From Bacteroides sp. (GTDB lineage: Bacteria; Bacteroidota; Bacteroidia; Bacteroidales; Muribaculaceae): 64,000 nt of DNA. A model generated the notes under the pieces. It searched no databases. It was not told the origin of the DNA and saw only the letters and a list, made by a program, of their open reading frames with translations. The position numbers were made by a program, and so were the translations under genes. How positions within the stretch are numbered: position 1 is the stretch's first letter; each line of letters begins with the position of its first letter. Shown in pieces: positions 45,462 to 56,178 of this stretch. The DNA lies in contig JAMPEM010000007.1 of the NCBI GenBank assembly GCA_023665145.1, forward strand, positions 1 to 64,000, in the 5' to 3' direction.

Positions 45462-48278
45462 TTAATCTGCATTTGATCCTTTCAACTTCATCCTCAAATA
45501 CTTCCCGGTATAAGATTTTTTGCACTCTGCCACTTCTTCAGGGGTACCAGCCACTACTATCTCTCCACCTTCCTTTCCACCCTCCGGACCAATATCTATC
45601 ACATAATCCGCACATTTTATCACCTCCATATTGTGCTCAATAATTACGACTGTATGACCACGCTCCACAAGCCTGCGCAATGATTTCATCAAAGTCGATA
45701 TATCATGAAAATGTAATCCGGTAGTTGGCTCATCGAAAATAAACAATGTAGGCTGCATCTTCTCTTGACTCAAATAATATGCCAATTTCACACGCTGATT
45801 TTCACCTCCTGACAGAGTAGATGAAGATTGTCCAAGCTTTATATATCCCAAACCGACATCAAGCAACGGCTGAAGACGGCGTATTATTCTGCGCTCATCC
45901 GTACCTTCATGCTCTTTCAAAAACTTAACACATTCTATCACACTCATCTCAAGAAAATCATATATTGACTTTCCTCGATATTTTACATCTAACACCTCCT
46001 CTTTAAATCGTTTACCATGACACTCTTCACATGGGATGGTTATATCGGCCATAAACTGCATTGGAATCGTCACAGTCCCCTCTCCTTTACATTCCTCACA
46101 TCTTCCACCTTCAGCATTAAACGAAAAATATGCCGGAGTAAATCCCATCTGTTGCGACAAGGGCTGCCGCGCAAACAATTGTCGAATCTCATCAAAAGCC
46201 TTAAGATACGTCGCCGGATTGCTCCTTGATGACGCACCGATTGGATTCTGATCTATAAACTCAACAGCCGATATACTGTTGATATCTCCTGATAACTCGC
46301 GAAAACTCCCCGGAGCATCACATACATCGCCCAACCCTCGCTTCACCGCACGATACAGGATATCGCGGACAAGTGTAGATTTCCCACTGCCGCTCACACC
46401 GGTCACTACAGTCATCACGCCCAATGGGAATCTGACATCCAAATTCTTCAGATTATTCGCACACGCTCCCTTTACTTCAATATATTTTTTCCACGGCCTT
46501 CGCATCGGATCATACTTTATCTCTCTGCGACCATTTAGATAATCAAGTGTATATCCACGAGTTTTTTCACCATTATTTATCGAATCTTTCAAATTTCCCT
46601 GATATACTATCTCACCTCCATGAATTCCCGCATCAGGTCCTATATCAACAATCTCATCTGCAGCCAACATGATATCCTCATCATGTTCCACCACGATGAC
46701 CGTATTGCCTATATCCCGTAAATGCTTCAATACATTTATCAAACGTTCCGTATCCCGTGAATGAAGGCCTATCGATGGTTCATCAAGAATATATAAAGAT
46801 CCGACAAGAGCCGAGCCCAATGATGTCGCAAGATTGATTCGCTGACTTTCACCTCCCGATAATGTATTGCTGGGCCTGCTTAAAGTCAAATATCCCAATC
46901 CTACATCTATCATAAAGTGAAGTCTACTGCGAATTTCTTTCATAACTCTCTGTCCTATTCTGGCATAAACGCCTTCAAGTTCCAGGTTGTCAAAGAAATA
47001 TTTTAATTCCGTCAACGACATTTCACTAAGCTCGGTAATGCTCTTACCCCCTACCTTTACATATTCTACATCCGGACGTAATCTGCTGCCGTGACATTCT
47101 GGACACAAAGTTTTTCCTCTATAGCGTGCTTTAAGAACTCTATACTGTATCTTATATTGATTCTCATCAACCCATCTGAAGAAACCGTCAATCCCTTGCC
47201 ATGATCCTTTCCCATGCCATAAAATATCATGTTCCTCTCTAGTCAAATCTTTATACGGCTTATGGATGGGGAATCCTATTGAAGAGGCCATACGGATTAA
47301 TTCCGATTTCCATTCTCCCATCTTCTCCCCTCTGAAACATTGAACAGCATCCTCATAAAAAGACCTGGACACATCGGGAACAACTAAATCTTCGCTTATC
47401 CCCATTATCTTCCCAAACCCTTCACACACCCGGCACGCGCCATAAGGATTATTGAAATTAAACATCAAATCATTAGGCTCTCTAAATGTAAGTCCGTCGG
47501 CTTCAAAGAGGTTGGAAAATTTATAACTTTTAATACCATCATCCGTCCATGCCTTAAGAATACACTCATTATGTCCTTCATACCAGGCAGTTTCAACGGA
47601 ATCAGTCATCCTACTAACGACCTCACTGTCTAAAGACGATCTAACCCTGTCTATCAAGAGATTCCCCCCCTCATAAAGCTTTATATCCTTCTCCGATCCG
47701 GATAGAATCTCTGCAATCTCCTTAAACTCACCGTCACATTCTAATCTGGAATAACCCTCTTGAAGATATATCTTTATCTGTTCGCCAAAAGTTCTACCCT
47801 CAGGCACCTTTATCGGTGATAATATCGCAATACGTGTTCCTTCAGGCATACTTGTCCCGACTTTGACCACATCTGCCACATTATGCTTACGCACCTCTCT
47901 ACCACTTACCGGAGAGATAGTCTTGCCCACACGGCTAAAAAGCATACGCATATAATCAGATATTTCAGTTGAGGTACCCACAGTACTTCGCGGATTTCGT
48001 GTATTTACCTTCTGCTCTATAGCTATTGCCGGTGGCAAACCTTTTATATAGTCACATTCCGGTTTTGGCATACGCCCCAAAAATTGGCGGGCATATGCAG
48101 ACAGCGATTCAACGTATCTACGTTGACCCTCCGCATATAATGTATCAAAAGCAAGAGATGACTTACCGCTGCCACTGACTCCCGTCATGACATACAGGCG
48201 ATTCAGCGGCAAAGTCAAATCCACCCCCTTTAAATTATTCACCCTTACCCCTTTCGCTTCTATCTTTCCCGTTTTCAT
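45462..48278 (-). CDS. uvrA: Excinuclease ABC subunit A
   Basis: Damage-recognition ATPase of nucleotide excision repair. The 938-residue protein has two ABC modules, each with GVSGSGKS Walker A (about 34-41 and 640-647), LSGGE signatures (NTLSGGESQR and STLSGGENQR) and DEP Walker B. Zinc sites are seen as CxxC pairs: CRVCEGFG with a later CPECHGSRL, and CEECKGEG with CEECHGKR. The 60-bp gap from the upstream kinase gene could allow co-transcription. Confidence 0.97.
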   Translation of the reverse strand: MKTGKIEAKGVRVNNLKGVDLTLPLNRLYVMTGVSGSGKSSLAFDTLYAEGQRRYVESLSAYARQFLGRMPKPECDYIKGLPPAIAIEQKVNTRNPRSTVGTSTEISDYMRMLFSRVGKTISPVSGREVRKHNVADVVKVGTSMPEGTRIAILSPIKVPEGRTFGEQIKIYLQEGYSRLECDGEFKEIAEILSGSEKDIKLYEGGNLLIDRVRSSLDSEVVSRMTDSVETAWYEGHNECILKAWTDDGIKSYKFSNLFEADGLTFREPNDLMFNFNNPYGACRVCEGFGKIMGISEDLVVPDVSRSFYEDAVQCFRGEKMGEWKSELIRMASSIGFPIHKPYKDLTREEHDILWHGKGSWQGIDGFFRWVDENQYKIQYRVLKARYRGKTLCPECHGSRLRPDVEYVKVGGKSITELSEMSLTELKYFFDNLELEGVYARIGQRVMKEIRSRLHFMIDVGLGYLTLSRPSNTLSGGESQRINLATSLGSALVGSLYILDEPSIGLHSRDTERLINVLKHLRDIGNTVIVVEHDEDIMLAADEIVDIGPDAGIHGGEIVYQGNLKDSINNGEKTRGYTLDYLNGRREIKYDPMRRPWKKYIEVKGACANNLKNLDVRFPLGVMTVVTGVSGSGKSTLVRDILYRAVKRGLGDVCDAPGSFRELSGDINSISAVEFIDQNPIGASSRSNPATYLKAFDEIRQLFARQPLSQQMGFTPAYFSFNAEGGRCEECKGEGTVTIPMQFMADITIPCEECHGKRFKEEVLDVKYRGKSIYDFLEMSVIECVKFLKEHEGTDERRIIRRLQPLLDVGLGYIKLGQSSSTLSGGENQRVKLAYYLSQEKMQPTLFIFDEPTTGLHFHDISTLMKSLRRLVERGHTVVIIEHNMEVIKCADYVIDIGPEGGKEGGEIVVAGTPEEVAECKKSYTGKYLRMKLKGSNAD

Positions 48279-48338
48279 TTTCCGTTCCCTTTTTCTAAAT
48301 ATTATATTTCCCTTTTCAAAAATTTTATCTTAAAAATA

Positions 48339-48839
48339 TTATTTCAATCCATTGAAACTATCCACCGTTAAATATCCCTCATCCTTCTGAGGAATCTCAA
48401 AATTATCCATGAACCTATCTAATTCATCCTCGGACACTTTAATCTCATTTGGATTTTTCCCTTCGCGCATTCTCAAACGTTCCGTTAATACGCTTTTCGG
48501 TGCAGTCAAATAATAGCGTCTCACATTTGCGCCCGATTCCTTGGCCACTCTCTCAAACTCCTCCCGTTTGAACCGTTTACACAAACAACTGTCTATTACT
48601 ACTTTCTTACCCAAGGATAGCTGTTCTTTCATCTCCTTTCGCAGAATATCTTCCGCTTCAAGCGTCATCTTACGCCGTTCTTCTGATGGTATCATCATAA
48701 AATCACATCCATGAAGCTCCCACATTAATTCATCCACACAAAGCCTCACATATCCTTGCTGCTCAAACTTTCGCGACATATAAGTCTTCCCTGACCCACT
48801 TACACCACAAATCAATATAACCTCAGGACTTGATTTCAT
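48339..48839 (-). CDS. Small P-loop kinase-like ATPase
   Basis: 166-residue AAA_33/zeta-toxin-like P-loop protein. Walker A GVSGSGKT (12-19), a DEL motif after the second strand (CVDELMW), a lid region with VVIDSCL, and RRYYLTAPKSVLTERLRMR toward the C-terminus. It probably phosphorylates a small molecule or nucleic-acid end; the substrate is unknown. No antitoxin is adjacent, so a zeta toxin role is unlikely. It precedes uvrA by 60 bp. Confidence 0.7.
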   Translation of the reverse strand: MKSSPEVILICGVSGSGKTYMSRKFEQQGYVRLCVDELMWELHGCDFMMIPSEERRKMTLEAEDILRKEMKEQLSLGKKVVIDSCLCKRFKREEFERVAKESGANVRRYYLTAPKSVLTERLRMREGKNPNEIKVSEDELDRFMDNFEIPQKDEGYLTVDSFNGLK

Positions 48840-48890
48840 CTTGATACCTTACTCAGATAATTCAATATTTATCGGACAAACATAAAACAG

Positions 48891-48933
48891 CTTCCGCCAA
48901 TCATCCACTTATATAACGGATTTTTGGCGGAAG
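48891..48933 (-). terminator. Terminator of groESL
   Basis: CTTCCGCCAA (48891-48900) pairs with TTGGCGGAAG (48924-48933), 30 bp past the groEL stop. The T-tract on the minus strand is modest (CTGTTTTATG). Confidence 0.65.
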
Positions 48934-48962
48934 TGTTGTATCAAAATTCAGTTAAGAACGGC

Positions 48963-50896
<1,934 letters not shown>

Positions 50897-50942
50897 TTTC
50901 AAGTATCTGTTTTAAAGTTCTGTTTCTAAAATTCCTTCTATA

Positions 50943-50983
50943 TCAAAAAACGTGCCAAACAAACCATAATCTTGTCCCGACAC
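50943..50983 (-). promoter_or_regulatory. groESL promoter-like box and TGTC-GACA repeat
   Basis: The minus strand reads AAGTGTCGGGACAAG (50985-50971), then 11 bp, then TTTGGCACGTTTTTTGAT (50959-50942). The second has TGGCACG-N4-TTG spacing as in sigma-54 promoters, and is 46 bp from the ATG. The first contains the inverted repeat TGTC-GG-GACA. Confidence 0.55.
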
Positions 50984-51048
50984 TTATCTTACAACAATCT
51001 CCACACTTCGATAGTTCATCCCCTTAAACCCTTTTAGCTTATTAACAA

Positions 51049-51837
51049 CTAATAATTAAGCAAATAACACTTCACCTTCCCAACCGGCAAACTCCCTTGC
51101 AACAACACGGGAACATGTCTGCCATCTGCAGAAAGCCATGCATCAATATCATCACTTGATTTCTTCCTGCCTTCTGTAGTAAAGCGAAATTTTATATGAT
51201 ATGCCTTAATCTTCTTTTTATTTCTGAGAGTAACTGTCTCTATCCCAATATTTTTAATAGTCAAAGTCTCAGATTTTGAACCGGAGAAGACTGTACACTT
51301 CTCCGTCTTACCCGGCTTCATGTTGTTATAATCAAGAGTTCGCAAATAATAAAACACCGAAAGCATATCAAACGTAGGACCTGAAGCACTCAAATTATTG
51401 CCCGAGGTAGACCTCTTACCTTTTTTTTCCCTGTAACGTGTACATTTCCCCAAAGTAATATTGCCACTCCTACTATAATTAATGACATCCTTGGCATATT
51501 TGTCACCCTCATGTGCCACTTTGACATATTTGACAGGCCTAAGTCCCGATTTATTCACAACCGATGTTAATGTATCACGAACCATAAACACCTTGTCAGC
51601 CCACGGCTTAGTCTTACCCGTAAGCACAATCTTATAATTTGCACCGCTATTGGTCAACGTCAACTGAGCCTCACCCGCATCTTTATGAACCACCCCCCAT
51701 TTATACGTAACTACATAATTAAGCCTCTCATTGGCAAAATCCGCTTTCATTCCCAAAAATCCACAGAGTACAAGTGATATTGAAACAAATAATCGACTCA
51801 TCACACCTCCCAACATATTACTAAAATTATTCATCAT
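51049..51837 (-). CDS. DUF3108-type exported protein
   Basis: 262-residue protein with an N-terminal signal (hydrophobic core about 14-28) and a beta-rich body. The segment LNYVVTYKWGVVHKDAGEAQLTL, through MLSVFYYLRTLDYNNMKPG, fits the DUF3108 family, predicted periplasmic or envelope proteins. Role unknown. It stands alone: divergent from serC, and its 3' end runs into the groES promoter region with 146 bp between. Confidence 0.75.
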   Translation of the reverse strand: MMNNFSNMLGGVMSRLFVSISLVLCGFLGMKADFANERLNYVVTYKWGVVHKDAGEAQLTLTNSGANYKIVLTGKTKPWADKVFMVRDTLTSVVNKSGLRPVKYVKVAHEGDKYAKDVINYSRSGNITLGKCTRYREKKGKRSTSGNNLSASGPTFDMLSVFYYLRTLDYNNMKPGKTEKCTVFSGSKSETLTIKNIGIETVTLRNKKKIKAYHIKFRFTTEGRKKSSDDIDAWLSADGRHVPVLLQGSLPVGKVKCYLLNY

Positions 51838-51967
51838 TACATATTTTATATCTTAGACTATAAGAATATAACAAGGTTTATTACTATAAGTCAGTTTAAT
51901 TGGTCAAAATCTCCCTGATATTATCGAAAAATATTTGTAAAAGTTTTTTAGTATCGGTTTTAAATTG

Positions 51968-51975
51968 TAATTTTG
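51968..51975 (+). promoter_or_regulatory. -7 box of serC-serA
   Basis: TAATTTTG, 36 bp before the serC ATG. Confidence 0.55.
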
Positions 51976-52011
51976 TGCAAAATTTCATACAACCTAAAAA
52001 TTTAAATTGTC

Positions 52012-53082
52012 ATGAAGAAGCATAATTTCTATGCCGGGCCGAGTATCCTCAGCCCTTACACAATCCAAAACACGGCTGACGCAGTGATAAATTTCGCCGA
52101 CATGGGACTCTCTATCCTCGAAATTTCACACCGTTCAAAGCAGTTCCAAGCTGTTGTAGACGAAGCAGTTGCTCTCACTAAAGAGCTTCTCAACGTCCCC
52201 GAAGGTTATAGCGTTCTCTTCCTCGGTGGCGGTGCTTCTCTCCAATTCGCAATGTCTGCAATGAACTTCCTCAACAAGAAAGCCGCTTATCTCGACACCG
52301 GCGTTTGGGCATCAAAAGCCATCAAGGAAGCCAAACTCTTCGGTGAAGTGGATGTTGTAGCTTCATCTAAAGATAAAAACTACAACTATATCCCTAAGAA
52401 CTACACTGTTCCGACCGATGTAGACTATTTCCACTACACCTCTAACAACACTATCTACGGTACTGAAATCCACGAAGATCCCGATGTACCCGTACGCATG
52501 ATTTGCGACATGAGCTCCGATATTTTCTCTCGTCCCGTTGACGTGTCTAAATATGACCTCATATACGCAGGTGCTCAGAAAAACCTTGCACCCTCAGGTG
52601 TGACTATCTGCATCGTTAAAGATTCAGCTCTCGGTCACGTAGATCGCGTTATCCCTACCATGCTCAAATATCAGACTCATGTAGACAAGGGTTCAATGTT
52701 CAACACTCCTCCCGTACTCCCCATCTACGCTGCACTTCAAACTCTTAAATACTACAAATCAATCGGTGGTATCGAGGCTATCCAAAAAATCAACATTGCA
52801 AAAGCTGAGAAACTATACAATGCTATTGATAACAGCAAAATGTTCGTAGCATGTGTTCCCGCTAAAGAAGACCGCTCTTTGATGAATGTTACCTTCGTAA
52901 TGAAGCCTGAATACAAAGAGTTTGAAAAAGAATTTGTAGACTTCGCAACTGCTCAAGGCATGATGGGTATCAAGGGCCACAGAGACGTTGGCGGTTTCCG
53001 CGCTTCCCTCTACAATGCTCTTCCGATGGAAAGCGTTGACGCTCTTATCGAGTGCATGCACGAGTTTGAGGCTAAACACTAA
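52012..53082 (+). CDS. serC: Phosphoserine aminotransferase
   Basis: Transaminates 3-phosphohydroxypyruvate to phosphoserine (serine route; also feeds PLP synthesis). The 356-residue class V aminotransferase has the N-terminal [18 protein letters not shown] and the PLP-Lys motif [12 protein letters not shown]. It is 24 bp from serA, forming a two-gene serine operon. serB is not in the window. The serine product feeds the SPT enzyme encoded 8 kb away. Confidence 0.96.
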   Translation: MKKHNFYAGPSILSPYTIQNTADAVINFADMGLSILEISHRSKQFQAVVDEAVALTKELLNVPEGYSVLFLGGGASLQFAMSAMNFLNKKAAYLDTGVWASKAIKEAKLFGEVDVVASSKDKNYNYIPKNYTVPTDVDYFHYTSNNTIYGTEIHEDPDVPVRMICDMSSDIFSRPVDVSKYDLIYAGAQKNLAPSGVTICIVKDSALGHVDRVIPTMLKYQTHVDKGSMFNTPPVLPIYAALQTLKYYKSIGGIEAIQKINIAKAEKLYNAIDNSKMFVACVPAKEDRSLMNVTFVMKPEYKEFEKEFVDFATAQGMMGIKGHRDVGGFRASLYNALPMESVDALIECMHEFEAKH

Positions 53083-53106
53083 TTCCCCCTTTCAAGAATT
53101 ATCACA

Positions 53107-54024
53107 ATGAAAATACTTGTTTTCACAGAAAAACCATTCGCTCCTGCTGCCGTTAAAGCAATCAGCGACGTGGTGAACGCTTCAGGCAACGACCTTGAGG
53201 TTGTAGAACGCGGCACTCGCGAAGACCTCCTCAACGCAGTCAAAAATGCTAACGGACTTATCGTTCGTTCAGACGTTATTGACGCTGAAGTAATGGATGC
53301 AGCTCCCGAACTCAAAGTTATTGTTCGCGCAGGTGCCGGTTACGACAATATTGACCTAAAAGCAGCAACTGACCACAAAATCTGTGTTATGAACACACCT
53401 GGTCAGAACTCAAATGCTGTTGCCGAACTCGTATTCGGTATGGTAGTAATGATGTGCCGCAATCAATACAACGGGACATCAGGTTCTGAACTGAAGGGTA
53501 AAAGCCTTGGCATCTACGCCTTCGGACAAGTTGGACGCAATGTAGCTCGTATAGCCAAAGGTTTCGACATGAAGGTAGAGGCTCTTGACGTATTCGTTCC
53601 GGATGAAGTAATCGAAGCTGAGGGCGTCACTCCCCTTCACAACGTTGATGAACTTTTCTCACGCAACCAATTCGTATCACTTCACATCCCCGCTACCCCG
53701 CAAACTAAGAATTCCATCGGTTACGACTTGGTGATAAAAATGCCGAAAAATGGCGTTTTAATCAACACCGCTCGTAAGGAAGTAATTGACGAAGAAGGGC
53801 TTATCAAAGCTCTTGAAGAACGTCCTGACCTTCGTTACGTTTCCGACATCAAACCCGGTATTGCTGAAGAATTTGAGAATAAATTTGCAGCTCGCGTATT
53901 CTTTACTCCTAAGAAAATGGGGGCTCAGACTGCAGAAGCCAATTTCAATGCAGGCGTTGCTGCCGCAGAGCAGACAATCGCTTACCTCAAAGACGGATGG
54001 AATAAATTCCAAGTTAACAAATAA
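53107..54024 (+). CDS. serA: D-3-phosphoglycerate dehydrogenase, short type
   Basis: NAD-dependent oxidation of 3-phosphoglycerate. The 305-residue protein lacks the C-terminal ACT and intervening domains, so allosteric serine inhibition of the usual kind is not expected. The NAD fold has FGQVGRN, and the catalytic Arg is in NTARKE (Arg223). The active-site His of the family, normally in TPHxGA, is replaced by Lys269 in TPKKMGAQT. I recall this Lys type from Bacteroidales and Entamoeba. Confidence 0.93.
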   Translation: MKILVFTEKPFAPAAVKAISDVVNASGNDLEVVERGTREDLLNAVKNANGLIVRSDVIDAEVMDAAPELKVIVRAGAGYDNIDLKAATDHKICVMNTPGQNSNAVAELVFGMVVMMCRNQYNGTSGSELKGKSLGIYAFGQVGRNVARIAKGFDMKVEALDVFVPDEVIEAEGVTPLHNVDELFSRNQFVSLHIPATPQTKNSIGYDLVIKMPKNGVLINTARKEVIDEEGLIKALEERPDLRYVSDIKPGIAEEFENKFAARVFFTPKKMGAQTAEANFNAGVAAAEQTIAYLKDGWNKFQVNK

Positions 54025-54049
54025 TACTTCCCAAAGCATTATAAACATA

Positions 54050-54080
54050 AAAATCCGGGGACATTTCATCCCCGGATTTT
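54050..54080 (+). terminator. Terminator of serC-serA
   Basis: AAAATCCGGGGA (54050-54061) and TCCCCGGATTTT (54069-54080), 12-bp stem with a seven-base loop, 26 bp past the serA stop. Confidence 0.85.
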
Positions 54081-54122
54081 CTATAAACCATCATAAGTGG
54101 GTTGAATCATATCTCTGAATCA

Positions 54123-54174
54123 AAAAAGTGGAATCATGGATTACAAGCACGATTCCACTTTTTAATTTTTTTTG
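54123..54174. terminator. Second terminator between serA and the leucine-rich repeat gene
   Basis: AAAAAGTGGAATC (54123-54135) and GATTCCACTTTTT (54151-54163), followed by AATTTTTTTTG on the plus strand. It lies 17 bp beyond the leftward gene's stop; the A/T-flanked stem can serve both strands. Confidence 0.75.
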
Positions 54175-54179
54175 TAATC

Positions 54180-56015
54180 CTATCTTACGACAATCTTTCC
54201 TATTTTCCCTCCCTTACGCACTATATATATGCCCGGAACAATATATTCATTATTGACACGCACTCCGTTAAGATTGAAGTATTCAGTTGGCATAGAGGAA
54301 TTATCATCCACTACATCATCTATACCCAAATCTGTAACCACTACAGCACAGGCCACAGAATGTGTCACACCATACCCGTCAATCAGAGAGTAAGTGATAT
54401 TTGCAGAACCATTACCTACAGATTTAACCACACCATTCTCAACCGTTGCGACTTTCTGATTTGAAGATGTCCACTTTTCTGATTTTACTGTCACGTCATC
54501 ATCTTTTTCTATCTCGACTTTAAGAATCATAGACTCCCCTATCTTATTGAATTTAAGTTCAGACGAGCTCAGATTCACATTAACGTCACCCATCTCACGG
54601 AAATTACTGAAATATGCCCATGACATATAATAGTCTTGCACGGTTCCCTTCGGAACATATACTATAGCATCTGAAGGCACACCCTTCAGACAATTATACA
54701 TTAGTACCGGAGGTATTTTACTTAAAACATATATATTTCTTAAATTACTGCAACCGGCAAAGGACTCCCATTCCAATTTCCTCACTGATTCAGGAAGAGT
54801 AAGTGAGGTTAGTGAGGAACATGAATCAAAAGCATTGCTGTTAATGATTGATATCCCATCCGGAATAGTTACAGATGTAAGGCTGCTGCATCCGTTGAAC
54901 GCGAAATCTCCAATTTCAGTCAATGTGCAGGGTAATGACACTGATTTAACACTCCGGCATCCACTGAAGGCATATTTTCCTATTGTTTTAATATTATCCG
55001 GAATCTCGATCTTGATTGCAGACTCACAATCTCTATAGGCTTCAGGTCCGATTTTTGTTACTGAGTTCGGAATAACTATAGAAGTCAGAGAACTACACCC
55101 TGAAAATGTACTTTCCTCTATAGTTTTCAATGAGTTTGACATTCTTATCGATTTCAGTCCGGTACAACCCTTGAATGCACCTTTCCCGATATTTTCAACA
55201 GCATCAGTCATCTCTATGGAAGTAATTCCCACGCAACTCTCCAATGCTGATTCAGCGATATCAGTTGTGTAATCCGGAATATCCAATTTTCCGGGACGCG
55301 CACACGGATATGAAACAAGTATCCTGTGATCCTCACCATTTACAGAACTGTAAACTGCTCCATCCAGAGAGTTGACAATCGGATTCCCCTCCTCAACTAT
55401 AATCTCTTTAAGTGAAGTGCAACCAACAAACGGATTATGATAGAGATTCCACCCGAACTTTCTCACACTTTTCGGAATTGTGATACTTGTAAGCGATGTA
55501 CAATATGAAAAGGAATTTGGCTCTATACTAACCACTGCATGAGGGATATTAACCGATTTAAGAGAAGTCATTTTGCAACATGCCATTTCATCAATTCTAA
55601 CAACCGATTCAGGAATCTCAAGAGAAGTTATTGAGGAGCAATTGTAGAACCCTCTCAATACTTCTATTGAATCGGGCAATTTTACATATTTCATATTAGA
55701 ACAATTGATAAATGCACCGACTTCTATATTTTTTACTGAATTCGGGATTATAACAGATGTCAATTTTGTACAGTCTTTGAAAGCCGATGCTCCTATCTGA
55801 TATACGTAATAACGTGAATTCCCTGATGATACAATCTCCGGAATAACAAGGTCTCCGGTTGGTTTATCAGCATACGGCCCATATAAATGAACAGTATGGT
55901 CAATATCTGACAAAACCCTATACCTTAAACCATCTGTAACAAAGTTTTGAGCCATCGTCATAAAGCAAATAAAAGCTGTGGCAAGAAACGACAGCATTGT
56001 TCTTTTTAAATTCAT
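54180..56015 (-). CDS. BspA-type leucine-rich repeat surface protein with sorting-type tail
   Basis: 611-residue exported protein. Signal peptide about 1-22, then roughly 13 BspA-like (LRR_5) repeats of the form CSSLTSVTIPxSVxxIG (about 60-455), then a Big-type immunoglobulin-like region (about 480-560, with ASNQKVATVENGVVKSVGNG character), and a C-terminal tail YFNLNGVRVNN to GKIVVR. BspA repeats in gut and oral Bacteroidales are linked to adhesion. The target is unknown. It is probably transcribed alone. Confidence 0.85.
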   Translation of the reverse strand: MNLKRTMLSFLATAFICFMTMAQNFVTDGLRYRVLSDIDHTVHLYGPYADKPTGDLVIPEIVSSGNSRYYVYQIGASAFKDCTKLTSVIIPNSVKNIEVGAFINCSNMKYVKLPDSIEVLRGFYNCSSITSLEIPESVVRIDEMACCKMTSLKSVNIPHAVVSIEPNSFSYCTSLTSITIPKSVRKFGWNLYHNPFVGCTSLKEIIVEEGNPIVNSLDGAVYSSVNGEDHRILVSYPCARPGKLDIPDYTTDIAESALESCVGITSIEMTDAVENIGKGAFKGCTGLKSIRMSNSLKTIEESTFSGCSSLTSIVIPNSVTKIGPEAYRDCESAIKIEIPDNIKTIGKYAFSGCRSVKSVSLPCTLTEIGDFAFNGCSSLTSVTIPDGISIINSNAFDSCSSLTSLTLPESVRKLEWESFAGCSNLRNIYVLSKIPPVLMYNCLKGVPSDAIVYVPKGTVQDYYMSWAYFSNFREMGDVNVNLSSSELKFNKIGESMILKVEIEKDDDVTVKSEKWTSSNQKVATVENGVVKSVGNGSANITYSLIDGYGVTHSVACAVVVTDLGIDDVVDDNSSMPTEYFNLNGVRVNNEYIVPGIYIVRKGGKIGKIVVR

Positions 56016-56178
56016 TTCATTTTATGATTATAGATTAGTTATTATCAATTAGTTAAATCAAAATAAAATCAACCACTCTCCTAATCAAATATCTGATTAC
56101 TTATATTTACACAAAAAATTTAATAATAACGCTTCTTATACTCACAAGTGTCATTATAAATATAATTACGAGTTATAC

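Noticed and set aside
48339..48839. Zeta-type toxin of a toxin-antitoxin pair
   Set aside because: No small antitoxin gene is next to it, and the flanks are uvrA and groEL.
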